Shown here piece after piece: positions 22,808 to 22,930 of a stretch of 22,930 nucleotides of DNA. The position numbers and the translations under genes are program-made. This DNA is from Desulfuromusa sp. (lineage in GTDB: Bacteria > Desulfobacterota > Desulfuromonadia > Desulfuromonadales > Geopsychrobacteraceae). The notes beneath the pieces are model-generated. The model saw only the letters and a list, made by a program, of their open reading frames with translations. It had not been told where the DNA came from and made no database searches. Each line of letters opens with the position of its first letter. Position 1 is the first letter of the stretch. Location: positions 1 through 22,930 of the forward strand of contig JAKIUD010000054.1 in NCBI GenBank assembly GCA_021647765.1. The letters run 5' to 3'.

Positions 22808-22930
22808 ATCGGGTAGCCGGGGGTTTTTCTCCCCCAGCCCCCACACCACCCTGCATGCGGCTCCGCACAGGGCGGTTCATCAACCGTGATGAAATGCAAT
22901 CCAACCGTCTCGTAGGGCAAACAGCCCTTG
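22808..22930 (-). ncRNA. 3' end of a second group II intron (class C-like), cut by the window edge
   Basis: Read on the minus strand, the sequence passes through GCGGAGCCGCATGCAGGGTG, then a stem with GGGGG/CCCCC arms (about 22818-22836), and ends GGCTACCCGAT at 22808. This matches my recollection of class C intron domain V-VI ends. The maturase gene would lie beyond the right edge. Its sequence differs from the intron remnant near 11 kb, so it is a separate acquisition. The exact 3' boundary is approximate. Confidence 0.5.

Noticed and set aside
1..22930. CRISPR arrays, tRNA or rRNA genes, and an integron integrase
   Set aside because: No regularly spaced repeats, cloverleaf sequences, rRNA segments or tyrosine-recombinase frame were seen.

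Overview
The window looks like a chromosomal segment of a deltaproteobacterium, most likely of the Desulfuromonas/Geobacter group. This is inferred from the ffh-rpsP-KH-rimM-trmD-rplS-rnhB-yraN order, a TIGR03790-type exported protein, a DUF3343 Se/S-carrier-like protein and the style of the repeats. No 16S gene or other decisive marker is present.

Region 1 (about 1-9700) is a dense plus-strand housekeeping block. A REP-like inverted repeat and a small DUF3343 gene come first. A good promoter (TTGACA-18-TATATT) then precedes ffh, rpsP, khpA, rimM, trmD and rplS, which end at a textbook intrinsic terminator. rnhB, yraN, nadE, rsmI and a secreted TIGR03790 protein follow, several with 4-8 bp overlaps. 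The theme is protein targeting, ribosome assembly, rRNA/tRNA modification and NAD synthesis.

Region 2 (about 9700-15020) mixes accessory and core genes. It holds a Phd/YefM-ParE toxin-antitoxin pair whose genes are unusually separated, a decayed group II intron (maturase fragment with a stop and a frameshift, then the ribozyme 3' end), a minus-strand ligA-acyP pair, a 145 bp MITE-like palindromic element, and a plus-strand CNNM/CorC-type membrane protein with CBS domains.

Region 3 (about 15020-22930) is an accessory, defence-like island. An AT-rich RES-domain gene sits in what reads as an integron gene cassette. Its attC has a folded structure with an extrahelical base, and the attC R'' end is exactly complementary to the cassette's own first bases, about 1.3 kb upstream. 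No integrase is in the window. Next is a translationally coupled two-gene module: a 775-aa protein joining an N-terminal PD-(D/E)XK nuclease-like domain to a DndB-like DGQHR domain, overlapping by 4 bp a Dam-like N6-adenine methyltransferase. This is the best candidate for a poorly described restriction-modification-like system. The module ends in a perfect 48-bp palindrome and a set of nested inverted repeats. A Fic-family protein follows, with its own promoter and operator-like repeats, then an orphan PD-(D/E)XK nuclease-like protein. At the right edge is the 3' end of a second, different group II intron on the minus strand.

All family assignments are from reading the translated sequence. 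No searches were run.
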